64,000 nucleotides of DNA from Allohahella sp002354735 (GTDB taxonomy: Bacteria; Pseudomonadota; Gammaproteobacteria; Pseudomonadales; Oleiphilaceae). A program made the translations under genes and the position numbers. The notes below the pieces were generated by a model. That model saw nothing but the letters and a program-made list of their open reading frames with translations, made no database searches and was not told where the DNA came from. Shown here piece by piece: positions 55,515-63,993 of this stretch (the first letter of the stretch is position 1; every line of letters starts with the position of its first letter). The DNA lies in the NCBI RefSeq assembly GCF_047946665.1, contig NZ_CP172312.1, positions 2,666,001-2,730,000 on the forward strand, written 5' to 3'.

Positions 55515-56588
55515 CTAAAGTCCCAAGGATTGCAGAAGCCCCTGCTCGGAAAAAGCTTGTGCAAGTTTGTGGTTGGCCTGTTCCAATGCGGCCTGCTTAC
55601 TCGTTCTGGAAGCACCCGACACAAGGTGGTTCGAAGTCGCGATAACCGCACCGTTCTCATCTATGGCCTGAATGTCGACCAATAGCTTGACCATCTGGTC
55701 ACCGAAAACTTCCTGATAAGTCGCATCACTGCTGATAGCGATCACCGACTTGCCCTGTCGGCTGCTGCCCTGCTCCAAGGTCAACTTGCTTTCACTCAGC
55801 TGCCCTTTGAGCTGATTCGCAAATACCGTGGTGTCGCGGTCATGCTCCAGCCGGATGCGCAGCGATTGCTTCGCCGCATCCAGCATTTGTTGCCGCTGCC
55901 TGGCCGATGCATTCAGTGAGCTGAAATCAAGCCCGGGGCTGAGCGCCTTCAGTGTCAACTGATACTGTTGTGCCTGTTCAAGTTTGGTCTGCAAATCCGG
56001 CATCCATCGAACCTTGGCCAGCGAGGTCCGCTTGGCGAAATCCGAGAAATCGGCTGTGAGCTCCGCTTCCAGCTGCGAACTCTTGGCATTCAGCCGATTA
56101 GCCATGGTGTTTTTGTCTACCTTGACCAGCACCCAATAACGGCCACCTTGCACCGCCGTTTCCATCACTTCGAAATCACTGAACTCCGTACTGGCCACCG
56201 TAGCCTGTATATCCTCCTGCAGCGACTCGCTTGTCTGGCCGGCCTTCATGCTCAGGCTTGTGGCCGTTTCTGCCTGGATCACGGTGCCAAGCTTACCGGC
56301 AATTTCTGCTAAAGCCGCTTTCTTGGCCTGATCCAGGGTCGAGCGCTCCCCGACTCCGTACATGGCCGCCGCAGTGTCCACCGGTGGCGCGAGGACCCAC
56401 TGCGGCACTTCGTCTGTCTGCACCGGTTGTGTGACCAGGGTGCTCTGACTGTTGAGCGAGTTTGCCGACGGATACACCGGCGGCACAGTCTTACACCCGG
56501 CAATAGTGGCTGACAGCATCAGCGACAGTAGCGAAAGCCGTATCGGCAGAGGAAATAACAACGGTAACACCAACGTTTTACTGGTCAT
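55515..56588 (-). CDS. LPP20-family lipoprotein (operon copy)
   Basis: 357 aa from ATG 56588 (ATG 56603 also possible). Signal peptide with lipobox IAGC (Cys ~32), a short linker, then an LPP20-like domain (PQWVLAPPVDTAAAMYGVGE, LDQAKKAALAEIAGKLG, YWVLVKVDKN). The C-terminal half (~190-355) adds an alpha/beta region and a helical end. LPP20 lipoproteins are outer-membrane proteins of unclear function; a second member is encoded at 63334. Overlaps the MCE gene by 11 bases. Confidence 0.85.
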   Translation of the reverse strand: MTSKTLVLPLLFPLPIRLSLLSLMLSATIAGCKTVPPVYPSANSLNSQSTLVTQPVQTDEVPQWVLAPPVDTAAAMYGVGERSTLDQAKKAALAEIAGKLGTVIQAETATSLSMKAGQTSESLQEDIQATVASTEFSDFEVMETAVQGGRYWVLVKVDKNTMANRLNAKSSQLEAELTADFSDFAKRTSLAKVRWMPDLQTKLEQAQQYQLTLKALSPGLDFSSLNASARQRQQMLDAAKQSLRIRLEHDRDTTVFANQLKGQLSESKLTLEQGSSRQGKSVIAISSDATYQEVFGDQMVKLLVDIQAIDENGAVIATSNHLVSGASRTSKQAALEQANHKLAQAFSEQGLLQSLGL

Positions 56589-57582
56589 TTGATCGAGATC
56601 CATTCGTCATGTCAGCAGTGACCTCCCGCGAGTCATACAGCGACTCGTCAGAGAGCATGCGGTGATGAAGCAATTCTGTACCCTCGGCACCACCTTCGCT
56701 GCGAAGCAACCAGTGGTTAGACACCTGCCCGGTCAGCTTGTTCAGCGTCAGCATGGTCTGGTTTGCCGAGCTGAGAACACCAGGCATGGCGTCCAGGGTC
56801 GGCTGCAAGGCCAGCATCGACTGCTCGGCACCTCGCATGAAACGGTCAGAGGTTTCCATCAGCGTAGTAGCGGGTGCAGCAAAATTATTGATGGCGATAT
56901 CAAGGTTATCGAGACTGCTGTCGAACGAGCCCAGCGTATGATCGACCGACTTCAGCAGTTGGGGAATTTCCTCTGCGATGACTACCAGCTCGCCAGTGAA
57001 CGCAGACATATTGGCCAAAGCGGCCGCAACCTCATTCTGCTGCGCCGCGAGATTGGAAGTAATCGTCTCAAGGTTGCCCACTATGGTCTGGATCTGCAGC
57101 GCCAGCTCTTCGAGCTTCATCTCATCCATGATCTGATCGATACTCTTGGGCTCAACGATGGCAATCGAGCCCCCGTTTTCCAGGAGCTGATCCGATGTGC
57201 CCGGAATGAGCTCAAGGCTAGAGCCCGACAGCACTGTCTCCAGACCAAGCGCACTGCTGACCTGTAGACGGCTATCGACCTTGAGCAGCTGGGCATACTG
57301 GTCGTCTATAAGCGTATCGATCTCGACTCGGGCATCTTTGCGGAGACGCACGTCACCGACCTGGCCGATCGTGACACCCGATAGCTCGATGAGGGTCCCG
57401 GTTTTGACGCCGAAGGAATTCGAGAGCAGCGACTCGAGTTTGATCCAGCCAAGTTTCTGGTTCTGCGCATAGGTCTGCTGCAACAACAGATAGAGCGCAA
57501 TTCCGCAGGCCAACACGATAAAGAAGCCAAGCGTACGGTCCTGCCTTCGCAGCTCCTCTACCGCGTCCGTTCTCGCTGTCAT
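56578..57582 (-). CDS. MCE-domain (MlaD-like) protein
   Basis: 334 aa. One N-terminal membrane helix (residues ~18-36) after a charged cytoplasmic start, a single MCE domain (~45-125: LLSNSFGVKTGTLIELSGVTIGQVGDV, LGLETVLSGSSLELIPG), then a long helical region (~150-300) that could form a tunnel or stalk. In Mla and PqiB systems the MCE ring carries phospholipids across the periplasm. It overlaps the ATPase-like gene by 4 bases. Confidence 0.92.
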   Translation of the reverse strand: MTARTDAVEELRRQDRTLGFFIVLACGIALYLLLQQTYAQNQKLGWIKLESLLSNSFGVKTGTLIELSGVTIGQVGDVRLRKDARVEIDTLIDDQYAQLLKVDSRLQVSSALGLETVLSGSSLELIPGTSDQLLENGGSIAIVEPKSIDQIMDEMKLEELALQIQTIVGNLETITSNLAAQQNEVAAALANMSAFTGELVVIAEEIPQLLKSVDHTLGSFDSSLDNLDIAINNFAAPATTLMETSDRFMRGAEQSMLALQPTLDAMPGVLSSANQTMLTLNKLTGQVSNHWLLRSEGGAEGTELLHHRMLSDESLYDSREVTADMTNGSRSNDQ

Positions 57583-58229
57583 GACCGCTGCACCAATGCT
57601 CGATCGCGGATGAGCAGGTGATGGTCTGCGAAGTCGTCCTCGTCACCCGAAGTCGTGACCATGACAATGGTTTTGTTTCTGGCAGCCTGTTCCTGCAGCT
57701 GCGCGACTATTCTGCTGTACATAAAATGCGACATCCCTGTCTGAAGTTCGTCAATAAGCAGCACGTCTGCATCGATGGCAAAGGCACGCGCCAGGTTCAC
57801 CAGCCTCTGCTGGACATCGTTGAGCTCATGCGGCTCTGCATGAACCAGATGGTCGATCCCCAGTTGCGTCATCGCCTGCTGGACCCGCATCTGGACCTCG
57901 TCCTCATCACAGATACCGTGGTAGCGCAGTGGGATGGCGATGTTGTTGTACACACTGAACAAACTCACGAGGCCACCGGCTTCGAAGCAGTAGCTGAGGG
58001 TTCTGAAGCGGGTCCCTGCAGCCATGTGCTCAACAGGCTGCATCTGCCAGCTCACGGCCCCAGCATGAGGGCTAATAATGCCTGCACAACATTTGAGAAG
58101 GGTCGAGCTGCCGTCGAGTACGCCGCCCTTCCTGATACTTGTAATCCTGCCAGCTTCGAACTCGTAGTTCACACGCCTGAACAGGAGGTTTGCGCCAGAA
58201 CCTAGCTGGACATCCTTTAGCGCCAGCAT
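57579..58229 (-). CDS. Degenerate ABC ATPase (MlaF-like pseudo-ATPase)
   Basis: 216 aa from ATG 58229, two bases after the permease stop. Fold and order match MlaF, but catalytic motifs are lost. Walker A is GGVLDGSST with Ser41 instead of Lys. The Q-loop Gln is Glu83 (CFEAGG). The signature LSGGQ is LNDVQ at 136-140. Walker B keeps Asp160-Glu161 (LLIDELQTG). The H-loop His is Thr193 (VTTSGDED). ATP hydrolysis is therefore unlikely. The frame is intact and in register with its neighbours, so it is not a decaying pseudogene. It may be a structural subunit or pair with a second ATPase. Confidence 0.88.
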   Translation of the reverse strand: MLALKDVQLGSGANLLFRRVNYEFEAGRITSIRKGGVLDGSSTLLKCCAGIISPHAGAVSWQMQPVEHMAAGTRFRTLSYCFEAGGLVSLFSVYNNIAIPLRYHGICDEDEVQMRVQQAMTQLGIDHLVHAEPHELNDVQQRLVNLARAFAIDADVLLIDELQTGMSHFMYSRIVAQLQEQAARNKTIVMVTTSGDEDDFADHHLLIRDRALVQRS

Positions 58230-58230
58230 C

Positions 58231-59010
58231 TCAGTAAACCAGCACCGATAAACCAATGCTGATGCAGAAGTAGGCAATCAGCAGCGCAGTTGTACTACTC
58301 GAAATGGCTCGGGAGATATCGGTAAAGCGACTACCCACGCGCCAGCCGGAATGCAGACTGACGAGGGCGATTACCACACCGCCCAGCATCGCCTTCAACG
58401 CCGTTACCAAAAGCTCGCCCCCGGTCAGACGATCCGTGACGGCATAAATCAGCTGACTGAGCGTCCAGCCGGAGTCCGCAAGAAAATAGAGATAGGCCCA
58501 GGCTGAAATCAGGCAGACAAAATTGAAGTAGACCAGCATCAGCAACAAGGAAATCGGAAATGCAAAGAACACCGGCAGTATGAACAGAAAAACCGGGTCG
58601 ATGCCTTGTGCCCTCAACACGTCAAACTCATTGTTGAGCCGAAGGTAGCCGATTTCTGCCGTCGCCGCCGTTGCCGAGCGCGCGATGAGGATAATTCCTG
58701 AAAGCATCGGGGCGAGCTCTCGAACTACGACAACGACAAAGAGATCTGCTGCATTGCCAATTTTAGGCATGTAACCCAGGAGTTGATTGGCAAGTCCTAT
58801 GCCGAGCAGTACTGCGATTGCGCAGTTGACATAGGCTGCCCTGAAGCCGGTGTTGTAAAGCTGTCGGCGGAAATGATTCAGGAAAACCTGCCGTCGAGCT
58901 TTGACACTGAGCTTGGGTAACTGCTTGAGTGTCAGCGCAAAGAGCCCGAGCACGTCTCCGAAGAAGCCAATGGTTCTGCGAGTATGACTACCAACTGCCT
59001 CGATCATCAC
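58231..59010 (-). CDS. MlaE-like permease
   Basis: 259 aa, about five to six membrane helices, MlaE/YrbE family. The conserved region ELAPMLSGIILIARSATAATAEIGYLRLNNEFDVLRAQGIDP holds the coupling helix that docks on the ATPase (the EFDVLRAQGIDP part), which is well preserved even though the partner ATPase is degenerate. Start overlaps the TPR-like gene by 4 bases. Confidence 0.93.
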   Translation of the reverse strand: MMIEAVGSHTRRTIGFFGDVLGLFALTLKQLPKLSVKARRQVFLNHFRRQLYNTGFRAAYVNCAIAVLLGIGLANQLLGYMPKIGNAADLFVVVVVRELAPMLSGIILIARSATAATAEIGYLRLNNEFDVLRAQGIDPVFLFILPVFFAFPISLLLMLVYFNFVCLISAWAYLYFLADSGWTLSQLIYAVTDRLTGGELLVTALKAMLGGVVIALVSLHSGWRVGSRFTDISRAISSSTTALLIAYFCISIGLSVLVY

Positions 59011-59780
59011 TCAGAACCCTTCGATTCCACCCAGTGGCTAATCGCTGCTATTCGATTTTCATCACCCGTTTGTCTTGCTGCCAACAGTGCACGCTTTGCG
59101 AACTCAAGAGCGACATCCGGTGATTCTTCTAACCTAGCCACAACAAAAAGCGAGTCGGTGACGCCATACGCGTCTCCGGCCAGCCTGTAGTTATCGAGCG
59201 CCTCCAGCACCAGGTGCCGGTCCCCCTCATATTTACCGAGGTGGTAGAGCACAAAGGCCTCTTCGCTCCCATACCGCTCTGCCTCGCCCGCTGATGCCCT
59301 GTGGGTTGCCAATTCTGCCTTTGCTGCTTCGTATTCCTTCAGTAGAACGTGCAGAACAGCCTTCCCCAACCCCGGCTGTGCATACGACAGTGCCTCCCTG
59401 AAGAGGTTGTCATTTCCCGAGAGCTGTCCCAGCTGGAGTGCCGATGAGTACAGTGACGCCTTGGAATCCAGCTGTGATGCGAGATCGAAAGCCTGCTGAG
59501 CAAACGCCAGCGCTGTCGTTCTATCCCGCTGAGCCATATGCCAGGCTGCAAGAGCATGCAAGGCAGACCAGCGACCAGAGCGGTCATCCACTGCTTCGAA
59601 TACACCCAGCGCCTTGACGAGATCTGCACGCGACAGTTCATCATTGCGTCTCTCTGCGTTCCGTACCAGCTGGACCGCCATTTCGGCTTCAGCTGAGCGT
59701 GCGGGTTCTCTTAGCTCAACGCTCGTGCAGGCAGCGAGACCCAGGAGCAGGACTATCAACGGTGTCGTAACCTTCATCAT
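59007..59780 (-). CDS. TPR-like (SEL1/TPR) lipoprotein
   Basis: 257 aa. Signal peptide and lipobox LAAC (Cys ~18), then helical repeats of TPR/SEL1 type (residues ~35-250: ALHALAAWHMAQRDRTTALAFAQQAFDLASQL; SALQLGQLSGNDNLFREALSYAQ; ALDNYRLAGDAYGVTDSLFVVARL). A scaffold or protein-binding role is inferred. Overlaps the putative anti-sigma gene by 4 bases upstream and mlaE-like downstream by 4 bases. Confidence 0.85.
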   Translation of the reverse strand: MMKVTTPLIVLLLGLAACTSVELREPARSAEAEMAVQLVRNAERRNDELSRADLVKALGVFEAVDDRSGRWSALHALAAWHMAQRDRTTALAFAQQAFDLASQLDSKASLYSSALQLGQLSGNDNLFREALSYAQPGLGKAVLHVLLKEYEAAKAELATHRASAGEAERYGSEEAFVLYHLGKYEGDRHLVLEALDNYRLAGDAYGVTDSLFVVARLEESPDVALEFAKRALLAARQTGDENRIAAISHWVESKGSE

Positions 59781-60721
59781 GGGATCGCAAAACGTCGCTT
59801 GTCAGCTTTCCCATCAAGATGAAGAACGTAAGTCAGATCGTCGCCATCCAGTGCAACTTCATCGAAATAACCATCTGCAGCCGTCGCCTCGTGCAACAGT
59901 GTCACCTTCATGCCCTCTGGCCCGTCGTTAAGCCGCAGGAGCGAAAGCTGATATTCCTCAGCGTGCTGATGCTCGATCAGAAGCAAATCTCCAACGCTAA
60001 CGACGTCCACGATCCTGTCAGTATTCACTGGTGGTAAAAGCGCCCGCACCTGATCTGTATCGCTGATCTGAAACCACTGCTGGTCTGGACTTGTGGCGCT
60101 ATAGCAAAGTCGGCCTTCCAGCATGGCGCTGGTTTCGACACATCTGATGGATTGCCCGATTCTGTCATCGGCGCTCGTCGCTGGCGCAGTCGCAGCGCCA
60201 GATGTCTGTTGACTGGCCTTGTGCGGTAGAGGAACGCCCTGTTGAGCCAGAATGGGCCCATGATCGTCCGAACCTGGGGAGGTACCGGCGTAAAAGCTGG
60301 TGACAAGCACACCAAGCAACAGACCGAATGCGGCACTCAGCGCGGGGTTATACCAGAAGCTCGAAAGCAGTCGCTGCAGCTTTTGCGCTACACCGTGCTC
60401 ACGAGACGCTTTCGACCGCTGCACCGGTCTGGCTACCGTCTGCTTGCGAAGCAGAGGCTGCTCAGCGTGTTTTTCCATGAACCTCGTCAGCGCCAACCAA
60501 CGGGCGTAGGCTTCTGAATCCCGCATGAGAACCGCCATCGCTTCAGCTCTCTGTGCAGCACTGGTGGATGGATCAGAGAGCTGTTCATAGAGTTCCAGAA
60601 TCGCCGCATCATCAGGACGCGAACTTTCAGGCACACTACCAGCCTTCGCTCTGGATGCTTCTGCAAGCATGCGTCCAAGCAGGCGTTCAGGGTAATCAGA
60701 TGTCTCTTCGTCGTTCGCCAT
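59777..60721 (-). CDS. Putative transmembrane anti-sigma factor
   Basis: 314 aa. An N-terminal cytoplasmic part (~1-130; YPERLLGRMLAEASRAK, LYEQLSDPSTSAAQRAEAMAVLM) and one membrane helix at about 140-158 (LSAAFGLLLGVLVTSFYAG), then a periplasmic beta-rich sensor-like domain (~200-314). No HxxxCxxC zinc motif. This layout and its place directly after an ECF-like sigma gene (54-base gap) suggest an anti-sigma factor, but that is inference from context and topology. Confidence 0.75.
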   Translation of the reverse strand: MANDEETSDYPERLLGRMLAEASRAKAGSVPESSRPDDAAILELYEQLSDPSTSAAQRAEAMAVLMRDSEAYARWLALTRFMEKHAEQPLLRKQTVARPVQRSKASREHGVAQKLQRLLSSFWYNPALSAAFGLLLGVLVTSFYAGTSPGSDDHGPILAQQGVPLPHKASQQTSGAATAPATSADDRIGQSIRCVETSAMLEGRLCYSATSPDQQWFQISDTDQVRALLPPVNTDRIVDVVSVGDLLLIEHQHAEEYQLSLLRLNDGPEGMKVTLLHEATAADGYFDEVALDGDDLTYVLHLDGKADKRRFAIP

Positions 60722-60775
60722 GAGGTGGTTACTTTTTAAAAAGCTGGCTGGAATTTCCCGCGCCTGGGTGCTGGC

Positions 60776-61594
60776 TTACCATGCGCCTGCCCGATTTGGC
60801 TCTATACCGCGCCGGGTCAGTTGCTGTCTTGCTCGCTCGAGCGCTTTCTGTGTAAGACGGACAGGCGCCTGCTTTGGCATACCCAGCGCACGTGCAATAG
60901 CGGAAAAGCTCAGGCCATCGCAAAAATGCATGCGAAGCACGAGGGCTTCCTCATCAGTCAACTCCAGGCCCGCCACAGCGTCGACCACCAGTTGAGGATC
61001 TGCGATTGCAAGCTGCTCAACGCTCAGCGTTTCGTCTTCCTGCTTTAAAAGCTCGTGGGCAAAATAGAGCATGTCGTCCTCCACAGCCGCCTCATCGACA
61101 CTGGCAGCTTCCACCAGTCGCACGACCGCTTCACTATCATCGAGCGAATCTACCCGATTGCTCACTCCACACCACGGCAGTCTTGTCTTGATCTCCCTTA
61201 TCGCATCCAGCACGATATGTCGGTTGCCATCGACAAGCGGTAGATGCCGATCGACCACCGATTCAGGTGGCTGACGATCCTGGCAGAGCGACTTCCACAA
61301 GGCCAGCCAGAGCACACCTTTTCGCTTCAGCCATGCAGGAGGACGCTGGCGCCCGTAAACCTTGCGGGCATAGTCGAGAATCAGATTTGTACTGAGCGTA
61401 TAGAGAAAGGTTTCGGGCGCACTGCCGCCTTTGAAGCTCTTGCATCGTTTCCAGTCATCGTCAGAAAGCGAGGAGATGGTATAGGTCACCGCTTCTTCGA
61501 CTGTCGCCTCATCTGGGATACTGGATCTGGCGAGCATTTCTACCCGCTGAAAGAATCGCTCGCTGAACACGAGCTCTGGCCAATTGATTGTCAT
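60776..61594 (-). CDS. ECF-like sigma factor
   Basis: 272 aa from ATG 61594. Sigma region 2 is represented by FLYTLSTNLILDYARKVYGRQR and region 4 by a helix-turn-helix near the C-terminus (LTDEEALVLRMHFCDGLSFSAIARALGMPKQAPVRLTQKALERA). Between them lies an unusually long linker (~100-200). A longer frame to 61675 is possible, but a promoter-like sequence at 61647-61675 supports the shorter start. It heads the eight-gene operon. Confidence 0.83.
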   Translation of the reverse strand: MTINWPELVFSERFFQRVEMLARSSIPDEATVEEAVTYTISSLSDDDWKRCKSFKGGSAPETFLYTLSTNLILDYARKVYGRQRPPAWLKRKGVLWLALWKSLCQDRQPPESVVDRHLPLVDGNRHIVLDAIREIKTRLPWCGVSNRVDSLDDSEAVVRLVEAASVDEAAVEDDMLYFAHELLKQEDETLSVEQLAIADPQLVVDAVAGLELTDEEALVLRMHFCDGLSFSAIARALGMPKQAPVRLTQKALERARQQLTRRGIEPNRAGAW

Positions 61595-61646
61595 TTCTGA
61601 GGATTCCGTTCCCAACAGCAGACATACTACCTGCTCAATTGACATT

Positions 61647-61675
61647 ACATTACAGAAAGGTTGTAATCTGTTCAA
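61647..61675 (-). promoter_or_regulatory. Candidate promoter of the sigma-factor operon
   Basis: Read on the minus strand: TTGAAC (61675-61670), 17-base spacer, TAATGT (61652-61647). Position is upstream of the proposed sigma start at 61594. It is a moderate match to the sigma-70 consensus only. Confidence 0.35.
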
Positions 61676-61701
61676 CTTTGGACTACCGGAACAGTTACAG
61701 C

Positions 61702-63186
61702 ATGCATGGATGCAGTTGTCTCCGAAGCCTGAAGCTGCAGGCGTCGAGCTGCAGTTTCAGGCTTCGCTTACCGTCGAATTTGTTCTCAATATTGCTACTC
61801 GCATCACTGTTCAGTGTCTTGCTGGTTTCACCATCCATTGCGCTGGCTGATGACGACTTCGAGCGTTGGAAACAGGCCCAGCAGACCGCCTTCAACGAAT
61901 TTCAGACGCGCGAAGATCGAGCGTTCATTGCATTCCTGGAAACCGAATGGCAGTCCTTTGAGCGTTTCAAGGGTGTAAGCCGTGACCAGAATCCCAAACC
62001 AGCGGTTCCACCTCGCATCCGCAATAGCAGCGCCATCGTCAACAGCAGGGCTTCCACTGGAACTGCCACGCAAGATTCAGCCGCCGAGTTCGCAGACACG
62101 TTCTTCGCCCACGAAGTTCAGAGTCTCGCGCTGCCCGACATTCAGTGGCCAGATCTCACCAACGCCGATGGCGACACGCTCGCAGCAGTCTGGTCCGCTC
62201 TCAGTGCAAGCGATCATCGCGCAGCACTCCAAGCGCTCCAGACCCAGGCCGATGATCTCGCCCTGGGGGATTGGGGTACGCTGCAGCTCTGCCAACACCT
62301 CCTCCGCAAAAGCGATGACAATCGCAGAAACGCGCACTGCTGGTTTCTTCTCAACAGGCTTGGCTATGATCTGCGGGTCGGCTATGACGGCGACTCGATT
62401 TTTCTGCTCCTGCCGGCCTCGATACCGGTGTATGGCAAGAGTTTTGTCCGCCTCGGCAACAAACAATTTTATATCGTTGCAGACAGCGGTCGTGGTGATC
62501 AAAGCAATCGCCAGATCCGCGCGTATGAGCGCTCCTCAAATCAGGATTTACGCGACTTCGACCTGAGTCTGCAAACGATCATGAAGGCTTCCGGAAATAC
62601 CCGATCCCTGGTGGTAACAGGCGCTGCAGAAAATGGTCAGTCCGAGATCGCTCTCGCCTTCGATGTCGGCCGCAGTGCCTTACTGGCGACTCATCCACAA
62701 ATCGATCTGAAGTGGTATTTTACAGCGCCGCCAGGTGCACCGACTGCCGAGAGTCTCAGTGCTGCTTTAGCACCCGGCCTTGCTCGACTGAGTGAACGTG
62801 AAGCCATTAACCATCTGCTGCACTTCGTGCAGAACAGTTTCGCTTATCAGACAGATCAGGAACAGTTTGGCGAAGAGCGCTATCTCCTGGCTGAAGAGAG
62901 CCTGAACTATGGCGTCAACGACTGTGAAGACCGCTCAATTCTTCTGGCGTGGTTGCTTCATGACCTGCTCGCACTGGATGTGCTCGTATTGGATTATCCC
63001 GGGCATGTCGCGCTGGCAGTACGCACCCCCGTCCTGAAAGACGATTCATTTGTGGTTCAAGATGGAAAGAAATATGTAGTGTTGGACCCGACCTATATCG
63101 GTGCCGATGCCGGCATGGTCATGCCAGCCGTAGCTGCAATTTCGCCAGACCTGTTCCCTGCCAAGTACGCCTATCACCGGAACTGA
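61702..63186 (+). CDS. Exported transglutaminase-like cysteine protease-fold protein
   Basis: 494 aa from ATG 61702. Hydrophobic signal segment ~26-48 (LFSILLLASLFSVLLVSPSIALA), which is late because of a 25-residue Cys/Leu/Arg-rich start. The C-terminal transglutaminase-like domain has the triad Cys in GVNDCEDRSIL, His in YPGHVALAV and Asp in VVLDPTYIG. The middle (~130-380) is unrecognised, perhaps a beta domain. An 18-bp stem hairpin lies in the first codons. Divergent from the sigma operon; 147 bases upstream of the second LPP20 gene. Confidence 0.85.
   Translation: MHGCSCLRSLKLQASSCSFRLRLPSNLFSILLLASLFSVLLVSPSIALADDDFERWKQAQQTAFNEFQTREDRAFIAFLETEWQSFERFKGVSRDQNPKPAVPPRIRNSSAIVNSRASTGTATQDSAAEFADTFFAHEVQSLALPDIQWPDLTNADGDTLAAVWSALSASDHRAALQALQTQADDLALGDWGTLQLCQHLLRKSDDNRRNAHCWFLLNRLGYDLRVGYDGDSIFLLLPASIPVYGKSFVRLGNKQFYIVADSGRGDQSNRQIRAYERSSNQDLRDFDLSLQTIMKASGNTRSLVVTGAAENGQSEIALAFDVGRSALLATHPQIDLKWYFTAPPGAPTAESLSAALAPGLARLSEREAINHLLHFVQNSFAYQTDQEQFGEERYLLAEESLNYGVNDCEDRSILLAWLLHDLLALDVLVLDYPGHVALAVRTPVLKDDSFVVQDGKKYVVLDPTYIGADAGMVMPAVAAISPDLFPAKYAYHRN
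61723..61766. promoter_or_regulatory. 18-bp-stem hairpin at the start of the transglutaminase-like gene
   Basis: CGAAGCCTGAAGCTGCAG / CTGCAGTTTCAGGCTTCG: 18-base arms, 17 Watson-Crick pairs and one G-U in the plus-strand RNA, with an 8-base loop. It lies 21 bases after the proposed ATG and has no T-run downstream. In mRNA it would hold the early coding region closed. A regulatory role is possible but not shown. Confidence 0.5.
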
Positions 63187-63333
63187 ACAAAAATTCTGAA
63201 AAAGTTGATGCCGTATTGTCACGCCGGTGGCTCATTTTGATCCGCTGTCCGTCCAACAAGCACATCCTCAGATCCAGGAATTCAATAGAAGCAACCCGAT
63301 CCTTTGTGATCAGACATCGAACCAGGAGTTCAA

Positions 63334-63936
63334 ATGAACACATCCAGCAGCCTCAAGAAACTCGCACTGATTGTCAGCATTTCCACTTTGGCAGCCTGCG
63401 CCTCGCAACAGCAGGTACCTGAAGCACCGGTAGCTCAGCAATCAAGCCTGCCCGACTGGGTCATGATGCCAGTCGTGGAAAATGGTATCGCCGATACCCA
63501 ATGTGTCGCTTCCAAGCCTGGCATCGGCCTCAATTATCTAAAGAGCACAGCAACTTCGTTGGCACGAGCAGAGCTTGCCAAGCAGATCGATATCAAGGTC
63601 AAGGCCATGGACAAGACTTACCAGCGAATGGCAGACACTAATGAAGGACTATCCGTTGGCAGCTCATTCGAATCAGTATCGAAGCAGGTCACAGAAAAGA
63701 ATCTGGCTGGTAGCCGGGCGATCAAGATGGACTACGTGACCATGGCCGATAACACCCAGAATTTCTGCGTAATGATGGCAATGTCTCCAGAGGTTACCAA
63801 AGCGCTGTTCAAGGATCTCGTTCAGGCTTCTGGCAATCAGAGTCTTTCCCCACAGAATGAAGCCGTGCTGTATGAGCGGTTCCTTGCTGAAAAAGCTGCA
63901 AAAGAGCTGGATGCCGAGTTCGAGAGCAGTAATTAA
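63334..63936 (+). CDS. LPP20-family lipoprotein (second copy)
   Basis: 200 aa. Signal peptide with lipobox LAAC (Cys ~22), then an LPP20 domain: PDWVMMPVVENGIADTQCVAS, ARAELAKQIDIKVKAMDKTYQRM and the strand FCVMMAMSPE. Close in plan to the LPP20 protein of the divergent operon, but without the C-terminal extension. Likely outer-membrane anchored. Transcribed with the transglutaminase-like gene or on its own; the 147-base gap before it shows no clear signal. Confidence 0.88.
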   Translation: MNTSSSLKKLALIVSISTLAACASQQQVPEAPVAQQSSLPDWVMMPVVENGIADTQCVASKPGIGLNYLKSTATSLARAELAKQIDIKVKAMDKTYQRMADTNEGLSVGSSFESVSKQVTEKNLAGSRAIKMDYVTMADNTQNFCVMMAMSPEVTKALFKDLVQASGNQSLSPQNEAVLYERFLAEKAAKELDAEFESSN

Positions 63937-63993
63937 GCACTGCGTTATCCGAATCTGATTCAATTAACGGTTCTCGTCGAAAGGACGTTCATC

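Noticed and set aside
57579..58229. ABC-like gene as a decaying pseudogene
   Set aside because: The frame is complete, translation is coupled on both sides and the remaining fold is intact; several coordinated motif losses suggest a functional pseudo-ATPase instead.
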